Shown: positions 17,953 to 26,689, numbered from the stretch's first letter. The stretch is DNA of 64,000 nucleotides from Convivina praedatoris (GCF_933208505.1 NZ_CAKOEU010000008.1), one strand, 5' to 3'. The notes: generated by a model not told the origin, from the sequence alone. A program made the numbers and translations.

Positions 17953-18239
17953 TGGATGCACGTGATATTATTCGCCGCCCAATCATTACAGAGGCTTCTA
18001 TGGCTCAAACTGAAAACAAGCGTTATGTGTTTGAAGTTGACACTCGAGCCACAAAGCCTGAGATTAAAAAGGCAATTGAGCAAATCTTTGATGTACAGGT
18101 TTCTGGTTTAAATACCGCAAATGTACGTGGTAAGAAAAAGCGTCAGGGACGTTATGTTGGCTACACTCGTAAGCTTAAGAAGGCTACTGTTACGCTGGCT
18201 GCTGATTCCAAAGATATTGAAATCTTTAACGAAGGTTAA
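17952..18239 (+). CDS. rplW: 50S ribosomal protein L23
   Basis: Exit-tunnel protein that docks trigger factor and SRP. The 95 residues begin MDARDIIRRPIITEASM, with the basic loop VRGKKKRQGRYVGYT and KKATVTL near the end. It overlaps the rplD stop by one base; AGGAGG at the end of rplD serves as ribosome binding site. Confidence 0.97.
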   Translation: MDARDIIRRPIITEASMAQTENKRYVFEVDTRATKPEIKKAIEQIFDVQVSGLNTANVRGKKKRQGRYVGYTRKLKKATVTLAADSKDIEIFNEG

Positions 18240-18262
18240 TTTTAAAATAGGAGGATAAGACA

Positions 18263-19099
18263 TTGGCTATCAAGAAGTATAAGCCAACCTCTAACGGTCG
18301 TCGTAATATGACTTCTTCAGATTTTTCTGAAATCACAAAAACGACCCCCGAAAAGAGTTTGTTGGTTAAAAAGTCAAAAACTGGTGCCCGTAACTCATCC
18401 GGCCGTATGACTGTTCGTCATCATGCTGGTGGACACAAGAAGGCTTATCGTATCATCGACTTTAAGCGTATCAAGGATGATAAGGCAGCAACAGTAAAGG
18501 CTATCGAGTACGATCCAAACCGTACTGCTAACATTGCTTTACTTGGTTATGAAGATGGTGTTAAAACTTACATTTTGGCCCCTAAGGGTCTTAAGGTGGG
18601 CGATAAGGTTCATTCTGGATCAGATGCCGATATTAAGATTGGTAACGCATTGCCATTGAACGCTATTCCTGAAGGAACTTTGATTCACAATATTGAATTG
18701 AAGAATGGTAAAGGCGGCCAATTGGCACGTTCTGCTGGTGCTTCAGCACAGATTTTGGGACGTGATGGTAAATATACTATCGTTCGTTTGACTTCTGGTG
18801 AAGTGCGTTTAGTTTTGTCAACTAACCGTGCAACTATTGGTGAAGTTGGAAATGCTGAACATTCATTGATTAACTGGGGTAAGGCTGGCCGTAACCGTTG
18901 GCGTGGTAAGCGTCCACACGTTCGTGGATCAGTTATGAACCCTAATGATCACCCACACGGTGGTGGTGAAGGAAAGGCTCCAGTTGGTTTGCCAAGTCCA
19001 CTTTCTCCATGGGGTAAGAAGACTGTTGGTAAGAAGACTCGCGACAAGAAGAAGAACTCAACTAAGTTCATTATTCGTGGTCGTAAGAAGAGTAAGTAA
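18263..19099 (+). CDS. rplB: 50S ribosomal protein L2 (TTG start)
   Basis: Highly conserved 23S rRNA protein required for subunit joining and peptidyl transfer. The 278-residue product begins MAIKKYKPTSNGRRNMT, with GRNSSGRMTVRHHAGGHKKAYR early and the conserved VMNPNDHPHGGGEGKAPVG near residue 225. The start codon is TTG, with TAGGAGG nine bases upstream and no ATG nearby in frame, which is notable for one of the most expressed genes. Confidence 0.97.
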   Translation: MAIKKYKPTSNGRRNMTSSDFSEITKTTPEKSLLVKKSKTGARNSSGRMTVRHHAGGHKKAYRIIDFKRIKDDKAATVKAIEYDPNRTANIALLGYEDGVKTYILAPKGLKVGDKVHSGSDADIKIGNALPLNAIPEGTLIHNIELKNGKGGQLARSAGASAQILGRDGKYTIVRLTSGEVRLVLSTNRATIGEVGNAEHSLINWGKAGRNRWRGKRPHVRGSVMNPNDHPHGGGEGKAPVGLPSPLSPWGKKTVGKKTRDKKKNSTKFIIRGRKKSK

Positions 19100-19116
19100 G
19101 GGAAAGGAGACAAATA

Positions 19117-19392
19117 ATGGCTCGTAGTTTAAAAAAGGGACCATTTGCGGACCCGCACTTGCTTAAGAAAATCGAAGCGCAGGCTGACAACGAAAAGAAG
19201 TCAGTGATCAAAACTTGGTCACGCCGTTCAACGATTTTCCCAAGTTTTATCGGATTTACCATTGCTGTTTATGATGGTCGCAAGCACGTTCCAGTTTATG
19301 TACAAGATGATATGGTTGGACATAAGCTTGGTGAGTTTGTACCAACTCGTACGTTCAAGGGACACAAGAACGACGATAAAAAGACTAAGTAA
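19117..19392 (+). CDS. rpsS: 30S ribosomal protein S19
   Basis: Small-subunit head protein next to S13. The 91 residues begin MARSLKKGPFADPHLLKK. The signature IGFTIAVYDGRKHVPVYV and KLGEFVPTRTFKGH are typical. GGAAAGGAG precedes the start. Confidence 0.98.
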   Translation: MARSLKKGPFADPHLLKKIEAQADNEKKSVIKTWSRRSTIFPSFIGFTIAVYDGRKHVPVYVQDDMVGHKLGEFVPTRTFKGHKNDDKKTK

Positions 19393-19406
19393 GGAGGAAA
19401 TGAAAA

Positions 19407-19763
19407 ATGGCTGAACAAGTTACATCAGCGCGCTCGACTGCCAAGATTGTTCGTGTAGCCCCTCGTAAGGCTCGCCTCGTCCTTGACACTATCCGCCGCA
19501 AGAATGTGAATGAAGCATTTGCAATTTTGAAGTTCCTACCTAATCATTCTTCTGAAGATGTTTATAAGGTTTTGAACTCAGCTGTTGCTAACGCTGAAAA
19601 TAATTTTTCACTTGACCGTGAAGACTTAATCATTAAAGAAGCCTTTGCAAATGAAGGGCCTACGTTGAAGCGTTTCCGTCCTCGTGCAAAGGGTTCTGCT
19701 TCACCTATTAACAAGCGCACAAGTCACATCACGATTGTGGTTGCTGAGAAGGAGGAAAAGTAA
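19407..19763 (+). CDS. rplV: 50S ribosomal protein L22
   Basis: 23S rRNA protein whose beta-hairpin lines the exit tunnel near macrolide sites. It has 118 residues. VRVAPRKARLVLDTIRRKNV lies early, and the hairpin GPTLKRFRPRAKGSASPINKRTSHITIVV is near residues 84-112. Its stop overlaps the rpsC ATG by one base. Confidence 0.98.
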   Translation: MAEQVTSARSTAKIVRVAPRKARLVLDTIRRKNVNEAFAILKFLPNHSSEDVYKVLNSAVANAENNFSLDREDLIIKEAFANEGPTLKRFRPRAKGSASPINKRTSHITIVVAEKEEK

Positions 19764-20434
19764 TGGGTCAAAAGATTAACCCAACTGGATTCCGTGTCGG
19801 TGTCATTCGCGACTGGGATGCTAAATGGTTTGCTGACAAGGCTGATTTCTCTAAGCAACTTCTTGAAGATTTGCGTATTCGTAAGTATATCGAAAAGAAC
19901 TTGGCTGATGCGTCAGTTGATCGTGTTGAAATTGAACGTAGTACAAAGTCACGTATTGATATTGTGATTCACACTGCTAAGCCAGGAATGGTTATTGGTA
20001 AGGGTGGTTCTGAAGTTGAAAAGCTTCGGACACAATTGTCAAAGTTGACCGATAAGGACGACCGCGGTCGTTCAAAGCGTGTTTTCATTAACATTATTGA
20101 AATCAAGAAGCCTGATTTGAGCGCTCACTTGGTTGGGCAACAAGTTGTCGGTGATTTGGAACGCCGTATTGCTTTCCGTCGCGCTATGCGTGGTGCAATG
20201 CAACGTGCTACTCGTGCTGGGGCTAAGGGAATTAAGATTGTTGTTTCAGGACGTTTGAATGGAGCTGATATTGCTCGTATCGAACAATACACTGAAGGAA
20301 CTGTTCCTTTGCATACTTTACGTGCCGACATCGACTATTCATGGGACGAAGCAAAAACCGCTTACGGTAATTTGGGTATTAAGACTTGGATTTACCGTGG
20401 TGATATATTGCCTAAGAAGAAAAATAACAAGTAA
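19763..20434 (+). CDS. rpsC: 30S ribosomal protein S3
   Basis: Head protein at the mRNA entry channel with helicase activity. The 223 residues contain a KH domain with the loop VIGKGGSEVEKLR near residue 76, and a C-terminal domain with SGRLNGADIARIEQYTEGTVPLHTLRADIDY. The start MGQKINPTGFRVGVIRDWDAKWF is canonical and follows AAGGAGG at the end of rplV. Confidence 0.98.
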   Translation: MGQKINPTGFRVGVIRDWDAKWFADKADFSKQLLEDLRIRKYIEKNLADASVDRVEIERSTKSRIDIVIHTAKPGMVIGKGGSEVEKLRTQLSKLTDKDDRGRSKRVFINIIEIKKPDLSAHLVGQQVVGDLERRIAFRRAMRGAMQRATRAGAKGIKIVVSGRLNGADIARIEQYTEGTVPLHTLRADIDYSWDEAKTAYGNLGIKTWIYRGDILPKKKNNK

Positions 20435-20448
20435 GGAGGGAAGCAAAC

Positions 20449-20862
20449 ATGTTAGTACCAAAGCGTGTTAAGTTCCGTCGTGTACACCGTGGCCACATGC
20501 GTGGTGAGGCTAAGGGTGGTAAGACGGTTGCTTTTGGCGAATACGGCTTGCAAGCAACTACTTCAAGTTGGATTACGAATCGTCAAATTGAAGCTGCCCG
20601 TATTGCAATGACCCGTTATATGAAGCGTGGTGGTAAGGTTTGGATTAAGATCTTCCCTCATAAGTCATATACATCAAAAGGTGTTGGAGTTCGAATGGGT
20701 AATGGTAAGGGTGCACCTGAAGGATGGGTTGCCCCAGTTAAGCGTGGTAAGGTAATGTTTGAGGTTGGTGGCGTTTCAAAGCCAGTTGCCATTGAGGCAT
20801 TGCGTTTAGCACAATACAAGTTGCCTGTACGTACAAAGATTATTGCTCGGGAGGCTGAATAA
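20449..20862 (+). CDS. rplP: 50S ribosomal protein L16
   Basis: L16 organises the tRNA-binding side of the large subunit. The 137 residues begin MLVPKRVKFRRVHRGHMRG and carry WIKIFPHKSYTSKGVGVRMGNGKGAPEGWVAPVK. It overlaps the rpmC ATG by one base. Confidence 0.98.
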   Translation: MLVPKRVKFRRVHRGHMRGEAKGGKTVAFGEYGLQATTSSWITNRQIEAARIAMTRYMKRGGKVWIKIFPHKSYTSKGVGVRMGNGKGAPEGWVAPVKRGKVMFEVGGVSKPVAIEALRLAQYKLPVRTKIIAREAE

Positions 20863-21068
20863 TGGCTAAAGCAAATGAATTAAAAGCTTTGTCACTTGCG
20901 GATTTGCAAAAGCGCGAAGCCGAATTCAAGGAAGAATTGTTCAACCTTCGTTTCCAATTGGCTACTGGTCAATTAGAAAACACGGCCCGTATTTCAAAGG
21001 TTCGTAAGGACATTGCACGAGTTAAGACTGTAATTCGTGCGCAACAGTTAGCAGAAGCTAACAAGTAA
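20862..21068 (+). CDS. rpmC: 50S ribosomal protein L29
   Basis: Small helical protein at the tunnel exit near L23. It has 68 residues, with the family stretch ELFNLRFQLATGQLENTARI and KVRKDIARVKTVIR. The start follows GGGAGG at the end of rplP. Confidence 0.97.
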   Translation: MAKANELKALSLADLQKREAEFKEELFNLRFQLATGQLENTARISKVRKDIARVKTVIRAQQLAEANK

Positions 21069-21089
21069 GACGAAAGGAAGAAGCTGAAA

Positions 21090-21356
21090 ATGAGTGAAGA
21101 ACGTAATGCTCGTAAGGTTTACCGTGGCCGTGTTGTCTCTGACAAGATGGACAAGACTATTACTGTAGCTGTTGACACTTATGTCAACCACCCAGTTTAC
21201 GGTAAACGTGTTCGCTATACAAAGAAGTTCAAGGCCCATGATGAAAACAACGTTGCCAAGCAAGGCGATATTGTTCAAATTATGGAAACTCGTCCTTTGT
21301 CTGCAACTAAGCACTTCCGTTTGGTTAAGGTTATTGAAGAATCTGTTATTCTTTAA
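21090..21356 (+). CDS. rpsQ: 30S ribosomal protein S17
   Basis: Primary 16S rRNA-binding OB-fold protein. It has 88 residues: RVVSDKMDKTITVAVDTYVNHPVYGKRVRYTKKFKAHDE is diagnostic, and it ends with RPLSATKHFRLVKVIEES. GAAAGGAAG precedes the ATG. Confidence 0.97.
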   Translation: MSEERNARKVYRGRVVSDKMDKTITVAVDTYVNHPVYGKRVRYTKKFKAHDENNVAKQGDIVQIMETRPLSATKHFRLVKVIEESVIL

Positions 21357-21404
21357 TAGTAACTACCAATCGTCGTAATTAATTGCTAACAAGGAGGATG
21401 AACC

Positions 21405-21773
21405 ATGATTCAACAAGAGAGTCGTTTAAAAGTGGCCGATAACTCTGGCGCACGTGAAATCTTGACGATTAAAGTGCTCGGTGGTTCTGGTCGTAAGTTT
21501 GCTGGCATTGGTGACATGATTGTTGCGACTGTTAAGCAAGCTATGCCTGGTGGTAACGTTAAGAAGGGTGATGTTGTTAAGGCTGTTATCGTGCGGACTG
21601 TTTCTGATGTTCGTCGTGCAGACGGTTCATACATCAACTTTGATGAAAACGCTGCTGTCATCGTTAAGGATGATAAGTCACCAGTAGGTACGCGTATCTT
21701 TGGTCCTGTTGCACGTGAATTGCGTGACAACAACTACATGCGTATTGTTTCATTGGCACCAGAAGTGCTCTAA
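21405..21773 (+). CDS. rplN: 50S ribosomal protein L14
   Basis: Subunit-interface protein. It has 122 residues starting MIQQESRLKVADNSGAREIL, with the signature KKGDVVKAVIVRTVSDVRRADGSYINFDENAAVIV. AAGGAGG precedes the start. Confidence 0.98.
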   Translation: MIQQESRLKVADNSGAREILTIKVLGGSGRKFAGIGDMIVATVKQAMPGGNVKKGDVVKAVIVRTVSDVRRADGSYINFDENAAVIVKDDKSPVGTRIFGPVARELRDNNYMRIVSLAPEVL

Positions 21774-21797
21774 TATTGACAAGGAGGAGAGCCTATC

Positions 21798-22106
21798 ATG
21801 TTTGTTAAAACAGGTGATAAGGTTCGCGTCATTGCCGGCAAGGACAAGGGAAAGGAAGGAACAGTTACTAAGACTGTTGCTGCCAAGGACCGTGTTGTTG
21901 TCGAAGGCGTGAACATCGTTAAAAAGCATCAAAAGCCTTCTAACGAGTATCCACAGGGTGGTGTTATCGATATCGAAGCGCCTATCCATGTATCTAACGT
22001 GCAATTGCTTGATCCATCAACTAATGAGCCTACTCGGGTGGCATTTAAGATTGAAGATGGCAAGAAGGTACGTGTTTCAAAGAAGTCTGGTAACGTACTA
22101 GGCTAA
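21798..22106 (+). CDS. rplX: 50S ribosomal protein L24
   Basis: Assembly initiator of the large subunit. It has 102 residues with the KOW motif KTGDKVRVIAGKDKGKEGTV at the N-terminus and VEGVNIVKKHQKPS in the middle. AAGGAGGAG precedes the start. Confidence 0.97.
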   Translation: MFVKTGDKVRVIAGKDKGKEGTVTKTVAAKDRVVVEGVNIVKKHQKPSNEYPQGGVIDIEAPIHVSNVQLLDPSTNEPTRVAFKIEDGKKVRVSKKSGNVLG

Positions 22107-22130
22107 TAGTCGAAAGGTGAAATCATTTTC

Positions 22131-22673
22131 ATGGCAACTACTTTAAAAGAAAAATATGTTAATGAAGTTCAACCTGCTCTAATCAAAAAGTTTGAGTTTA
22201 CTTCACCAATGCAAGCTCCCAAGGTTGAGAAGATTGTCTTAAACATGGGTGTTGGTGATGCTGTTTCTAACTCAAAGAACTTAGATGAAGCGGTTGAAGA
22301 ATTGAAGTTAATCGCTGGTCAACAACCAGTAATTACACGAGCAAAAAAGTCAATCGCTGGATTCCGTTTGCGTGAAGGTATGGCAATTGGAACTAAGGTT
22401 ACTTTGCGTGGACAGCGTATGTATGACTTTTTAGATAAGTTGATTAACATTTCCCTACCACGTGTTCGTGATTTTCACGGTGTTTCATCAAAAGCTTTTG
22501 ATGGGCGTGGAAACTACACATTGGGTATTCGGGAACAATTGATTTTCCCTGAAATTGACTTTGACCAAGTTAACCGTGTTCGCGGTTTGGACATCGTTAT
22601 TGTTACAACAGCTGAAAATGACGAACAAGGTCATGAGTTGTTGGCACAAATGGGAATGCCTTTTGCAAAGTAA
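22131..22673 (+). CDS. rplE: 50S ribosomal protein L5
   Basis: 5S rRNA-binding protein of the central protuberance. It has 180 residues with KIVLNMGVGDAVSNSK, the loop ITRAKKSIAGFRLREGMAIGTKVTLRG, and RDFHGVSSKAFDGRGNYTLGIREQLIFPEI. In most Bacilli rpsN follows directly; here it does not, and a structured gap leads to rpsH. Confidence 0.98.
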   Translation: MATTLKEKYVNEVQPALIKKFEFTSPMQAPKVEKIVLNMGVGDAVSNSKNLDEAVEELKLIAGQQPVITRAKKSIAGFRLREGMAIGTKVTLRGQRMYDFLDKLINISLPRVRDFHGVSSKAFDGRGNYTLGIREQLIFPEIDFDQVNRVRGLDIVIVTTAENDEQGHELLAQMGMPFAK

Positions 22674-22798
22674 GTATTTAAAAATGCAGTCGCTCATCGA
22701 GTGACGCGTTTTTAACTATTTAGGACTATAGGGTCTTAAATAGTTAAGAGCGTGTCAATTGTTGACCACGTTCAAAAATAATAGGAGGATATCGATAG
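22674..22798 (+). promoter_or_regulatory. Structured gap in place of rpsN, with terminator-like hairpin
   Basis: 125 bases without a gene between rplE and rpsH. Three stems in a row are seen. The first pairs GTCGCTC (22689-22695) with GAGTGAC (22699-22705), extended by AAAATGC with GCGTTTT around one bulged A and ending in a T run, like an intrinsic terminator. The second pairs AACTATTTA with TAAATAGTT (about 22714-22745). The third pairs GCGTGTCAA with TTGACCACG (about 22750-22770). AGGAGG of rpsH follows. This may be an attenuator or r-protein binding site; no reading frame resembling S14 is present. Confidence 0.6.
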
Positions 22799-23197
22799 AT
22801 GTCTATGACTGATCCAATTGCTGATTTTTTGACTCGTATTCGTAACGCCAACTTAGCGCGTCACGCTTCAGTTGAAATTCCAGCATCTAACATTAAAAAG
22901 AGTATCGCCGAAATCTTGAAAAACGAAGGTTTCATCCGCGACGTAGAATACATTGATGACAGCAAGCAAGGTGTTATCCGTGTATTCTTAAAGTACGGTG
23001 AAAACCAAGAACGTGTTATTACAGGAATTCAGCGTGTTTCAAAGCCAGGTTTGCGTAAGTATGCCAAGGCTGAGGAATTGCCAAAGGTCTTGAACGGTTT
23101 GGGAATCGCTATCTTATCTACATCAAATGGTGTGATTACTGATAAAGACGCCCGTGCTAAGCAAGTCGGTGGCGAAGTGCTGGCTTACGTTTGGTAA
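22799..23197 (+). CDS. rpsH: 30S ribosomal protein S8
   Basis: Central-domain 16S rRNA protein and, in E. coli, translational repressor of the spc operon. It has 132 residues: MTDPIADFLTRIRNANLARH at the start, and the C-terminal signature GIAILSTSNGVITDKDARAKQVGGEVLAYVW. ATG 22799 is chosen over ATG 22805 because AGGAGG lies 10 bases before it. Confidence 0.97.
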   Translation: MSMTDPIADFLTRIRNANLARHASVEIPASNIKKSIAEILKNEGFIRDVEYIDDSKQGVIRVFLKYGENQERVITGIQRVSKPGLRKYAKAEELPKVLNGLGIAILSTSNGVITDKDARAKQVGGEVLAYVW

Positions 23198-23221
23198 TAT
23201 ATCTAAGAAAGGAGACTTACC

Positions 23222-23758
23222 ATGAGCCGTATTGGAAATAAAGTAATTACACTTCCTGCTGATGTAACTGTTTCACAGGAAGGACAATTAGTAACAGTTA
23301 AGGGACCGAAGGGTGAATTGTCACGCGAAATCGTTCCTTCCATTACTATGCATGTTGATGGCGACAAAGTATCTTTCACTCGTGAAAGTGATGACAGCAA
23401 GCACCGCGCTTTGCACGGTACTACTACTGCTAACTTTGCAAACATGGTTACTGGTGTAACTGAAGGATTTTCTAAGACTTTGAAGATGGTCGGTGTTGGT
23501 TACCGTGCTTCTAAGTCAGGTTCAAAGTTGACTTTGAGTGTTGGTTATTCACACCCTGTTGATTTTGAAGATCGTGAAGAGTTAACTGTTGAAGTGCCTG
23601 ATGCCTTGACTATCAAGATTTCTGGTATTTCAAAGCAACGCGTTGGTGATTTTGCTGCTGAAGTTCGCGCTGTTCGTCCTCCAGAACCCTATAAGGGTAA
23701 GGGAATTCGTTACGAGAACGAAGTTGTTCGTCGTAAGGAAGGTAAAACTGGTAAGTAA
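23222..23758 (+). CDS. rplF: 50S ribosomal protein L6
   Basis: Large-subunit protein near the sarcin-ricin loop. It has 178 residues, starting MSRIGNKVITLPADVTV, with the C-terminal signature RPPEPYKGKGIRYENEVVRRKEGKTGK. AAAGGAG precedes the start. A 71-base AT-rich gap separates it from rplR. Confidence 0.98.
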   Translation: MSRIGNKVITLPADVTVSQEGQLVTVKGPKGELSREIVPSITMHVDGDKVSFTRESDDSKHRALHGTTTANFANMVTGVTEGFSKTLKMVGVGYRASKSGSKLTLSVGYSHPVDFEDREELTVEVPDALTIKISGISKQRVGDFAAEVRAVRPPEPYKGKGIRYENEVVRRKEGKTGK

Positions 23759-23829
23759 TCTATTCTTATCAGCAGTTATATTTTTAACAATTTTAATACT
23801 TTTATTGAAAAGAAAAGGAAAGCACAGCT

Positions 23830-24183
23830 ATGATTTCAAAACCAGATAAAAATAAGCTCCGCTTAAAGCGCCACAAGCGTGTCCGCGGTAAAATTTCTGG
23901 TACTGCTGCTCGCCCACGTTTGAACGTTTTCCGTTCTAATGTTAACATCTACGCTCAATTGATTGATGACGTAGCGGGTGTAACGCTAGCAAGTGCCTCA
24001 TCACAAAGTGCCGATGTTACCGGTACAAAAACTGAACAAGCCGTTAAAGTCGGTGAATTAATTGCTAAACACGCTCAAGCAGCTAACATTGAAGAAGTTG
24101 TTTTTGATCGTGGTGGTTACGTTTATCATGGTCGTGTAAAGGCTTTGGCCGATGCAGCCCGTGAAAACGGATTGAAGTTCTAA
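23830..24183 (+). CDS. rplR: 50S ribosomal protein L18
   Basis: 5S rRNA-binding protein. It has 117 residues: RHKRVRGKISGTAARPRLNVFRSNVNIYAQLIDD and the C-terminal FDRGGYVYHGRVKALADAARENGLKF. AAGGAAAG precedes the ATG. Confidence 0.98.
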   Translation: MISKPDKNKLRLKRHKRVRGKISGTAARPRLNVFRSNVNIYAQLIDDVAGVTLASASSQSADVTGTKTEQAVKVGELIAKHAQAANIEEVVFDRGGYVYHGRVKALADAARENGLKF

Positions 24184-24201
24184 GGAAAGGAGGAATATAA
24201 A

Positions 24202-24708
24202 ATGGTTGAATTCGTTAGTCCTAATTCAGTTGGTGAATTAGAAGAAAACGTTGTTGCTATTAACCGTGTTACCAAGGTTGTTAAGGGTGGACGTCGTTTG
24301 CGTTTTGCTGCCTTAGTTGTTGTTGGTGATAAGCAAGGACACGTTGGTTTTGGAACTGGTAAAGCTCAAGAAGTTCCTGAAGCAATCCGTAAGGGTGTTG
24401 AAGATGCTAAGCGTAATCTTATAACTGTGCCAATGGTTGGTACAACTATTCCTCACGATATTATCGGTGAATGGAGTGGTGGTAAGATTCTTGTTAAGCC
24501 TGCCAAGGAAGGTGCTGGTGTTGCTGCCGGTGGTTCTACTCGTTCTGTTATGGAATTGGCTGGAATTAACGATGTGACTGCTAAGTCTCTTGGATCTTCT
24601 ACTCCAGTTAACGTTGTGCGCGCAACATTTGACGCTTTGTCAAAGCTTAAGAGTGCTGACGAAGTTTCTAAGATGCGTGGAGTTTCACTAGAACACTTAG
24701 CTGAATAA
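24202..24708 (+). CDS. rpsE: 30S ribosomal protein S5
   Basis: Decoding-fidelity protein at the mRNA channel. It has 168 residues: a double-stranded RNA-binding fold with RVTKVVKGGRRLRFAALVVVGDKQGHVGFGTGKAQEVPEAIRKG and VNVVRATFDALSKL. GGAAAGGAGG precedes the start. Confidence 0.98.
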   Translation: MVEFVSPNSVGELEENVVAINRVTKVVKGGRRLRFAALVVVGDKQGHVGFGTGKAQEVPEAIRKGVEDAKRNLITVPMVGTTIPHDIIGEWSGGKILVKPAKEGAGVAAGGSTRSVMELAGINDVTAKSLGSSTPVNVVRATFDALSKLKSADEVSKMRGVSLEHLAE

Positions 24709-24719
24709 GGAGCGATAAT

Positions 24720-24902
24720 ATGGCTGATTTAAAAATCACTTTGATTAAGAGTGCGGCTCATCGCTTACCCAAGCAACGTGCCATTGTTAAGTCTCTTGGA
24801 CTTAATCGTGTGTCTAGTTCAGTGGTGAAGCCTAATAACGAAGCGATCCGTGGCGCTATTTTCCACATTGCTCACCTTGTGAGTGTTGAAGAAGTAAAGT
24901 AA
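24720..24902 (+). CDS. rpmD: 50S ribosomal protein L30
   Basis: Small ferredoxin-like large-subunit protein, 60 residues. The conserved core ITLIKSAAHRLPKQRAIVKSLGL and the C-terminal HIAHLVSVEEVK are typical. AAGGAG overlaps the rpsE stop. Confidence 0.96.
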   Translation: MADLKITLIKSAAHRLPKQRAIVKSLGLNRVSSSVVKPNNEAIRGAIFHIAHLVSVEEVK

Positions 24903-24927
24903 AAAAATAAAAAGGAGGGACCAAAAG

Positions 24928-25362
24928 ATGAATTTGAATGAATTACAGCCAGCAGCTGGTTCACGTCAAGTACGTAACCGCGTAGGTCGTGGTACTTCAT
25001 CCGGAAACGGTAAAACCGCTGGACGTGGTCAAAAGGGTCAAAAGGCCCGTGGAAAGACACGTTTGGGGTTTGAAGGTGGACAGATGCCATTGTACCGCCG
25101 TATTCCAAAGCGTGGATTCACAAACATTTCTCGTAAAGAATTTGCTATCGTGAACTTGGAAAAGTTGAATACTTTTGCCGATGGTACTGAAGTTACTCCA
25201 ACTTTGCTAATTGAATCAGGTTTGGTAAAGAACGCAAAATTTGGAGTTAAGATTCTTGGCGAAGGTAAGATTGAAAAGAAGTTGACTGTCAAGGCTAATA
25301 AGTTCTCTAAAGCGGCAGTTGAAGCAATCCAACAAGCTGGTGGCTCAACCGAGGTGATTTAA
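24928..25362 (+). CDS. rplO: 50S ribosomal protein L15
   Basis: Late-assembly large-subunit protein. It has 144 residues, with the glycine/arginine-rich N-terminus RNRVGRGTSSGNGKTAGRGQKGQKAR and FEGGQMPLYRRIPKRGF. Its stop overlaps the secY ATG by one base. Confidence 0.97.
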   Translation: MNLNELQPAAGSRQVRNRVGRGTSSGNGKTAGRGQKGQKARGKTRLGFEGGQMPLYRRIPKRGFTNISRKEFAIVNLEKLNTFADGTEVTPTLLIESGLVKNAKFGVKILGEGKIEKKLTVKANKFSKAAVEAIQQAGGSTEVI

Positions 25363-26663
25363 TGCTTAGCACGTTATTTAATGCAGTACGTGAGAAAGAC
25401 ATTCGGAAGAAATTGGGCTGGACTATTCTAATTCTTTTTGTTTATCGAATTGGAATTCATATCACAGTGCCTGGTGTTAATCCGGCCGCTATGAATTCGA
25501 TGGCTAGCAATGGGCTTTTGAATATTCTAAATATTTTTTCTGGTGGTGGACTACTGAACTTCTCGTTATTTGCAATGGGAGTTTCGCCGTATGTTACTGC
25601 ACAGATTGTTGTGCAACTTTTGCAATTAGATATCGTGCCTCGCTTTGTTGAATGGAGTAAGCAAGGGGAAGTTGGTCGACGAAAGTTGAATAATGCAACG
25701 CGTTGGTTAACCATTGTGTTTGCTTTTCTACAGTCAATCGGTATTACAGCCGGATTTAATTCCCTTTCCGCTTATGGATTAGTTAAGCAGACGAATAATG
25801 TTATGTCCTTTGTTATTATTGGGGCAGTTATGACCATAGGTACATTTTTTGCTGTTTGGCTGGGTGAAATGATTACTGAAAAAGGTTTAGGTAATGGGGT
25901 TTCCATGATTATCTTTGCTGGTATTATTTCCCAAATTCCAGATGGCCTTTATGAAATTTATAAAGAGAATGTCCTACAGGCTGGGAGTCAAAGTGATTTG
26001 ATTACTGGTTGGGTATTTACCGCAGTGATTATCGCTGCCATTATTTTGGTTGTTGGTATAACGACTTGGTTCTATGAAGCAACTCGTCGGTTGCAAATAC
26101 AATACACTAGGTCGGCTGCTTCTTATGGAAGCGAAGCCTATCTACCACTTAAATTAAATGTTTCTGGAGTTATTCCAGTTATCTTTGCTTCTTCATTTAT
26201 TAGTACACCACAGACAATTTTGTTTGCCTTTCAAGATAAGTTTGGAACTGCGCAGTGGTATAAGGTGCTTCAGCAAGTCTTTAGCATGACTACTGTTTCA
26301 GGTGCCATTTTCTATACAGTATTGATTATTATCTTTACTTATTTTTACGCCTTTGTTCAAGTTAATCCTGAAAAATTGGCAGAAAATCTTCAAAAGCAAG
26401 GGGCTTACATTGTCAATGTGCGACCCGGCTTAGAGACACAAAAGTTCATCACGCAGATGCTTTTGCACCTAAGTTTTGTGGGAGCGTTGTTCCTTGGTTT
26501 TGTGGCATTGGTTCCTTTAATTGCCTCAGATGTTTGGGGCTTAAACGAAAAAATTGGATTGGGTGGTACCAGTTTGCTAATTACAATCGGGGTTACACTT
26601 GATTTAATTCGACAAATTGAAGGTCTGATTCAAAAGAAGAATTATGTAGGATTTATTCAATAA
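25362..26663 (+). CDS. secY: Preprotein translocase channel SecY
   Basis: Central subunit of the SecYEG channel driven by SecA (also in this window). It has 433 residues and ten transmembrane segments. The signatures are ITVPGVNPAAMNS (TM1/plug region), SPYVTAQIVVQLLQLD and, near the C-terminus, the cytoplasmic loop RPGLETQKFITQ. Translation is coupled to rplO by a one-base overlap. Confidence 0.97.
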   Translation: MLSTLFNAVREKDIRKKLGWTILILFVYRIGIHITVPGVNPAAMNSMASNGLLNILNIFSGGGLLNFSLFAMGVSPYVTAQIVVQLLQLDIVPRFVEWSKQGEVGRRKLNNATRWLTIVFAFLQSIGITAGFNSLSAYGLVKQTNNVMSFVIIGAVMTIGTFFAVWLGEMITEKGLGNGVSMIIFAGIISQIPDGLYEIYKENVLQAGSQSDLITGWVFTAVIIAAIILVVGITTWFYEATRRLQIQYTRSAASYGSEAYLPLKLNVSGVIPVIFASSFISTPQTILFAFQDKFGTAQWYKVLQQVFSMTTVSGAIFYTVLIIIFTYFYAFVQVNPEKLAENLQKQGAYIVNVRPGLETQKFITQMLLHLSFVGALFLGFVALVPLIASDVWGLNEKIGLGGTSLLITIGVTLDLIRQIEGLIQKKNYVGFIQ

Positions 26664-26689
26664 CTTTTTAGCTTAATAGGAGGCTATTA

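Noticed and set aside
22750..22780. Promoter before rpsH based on TTGACC and AATAATA
   Set aside because: The spacer is only about 10 bases, too short for sigma-A recognition.
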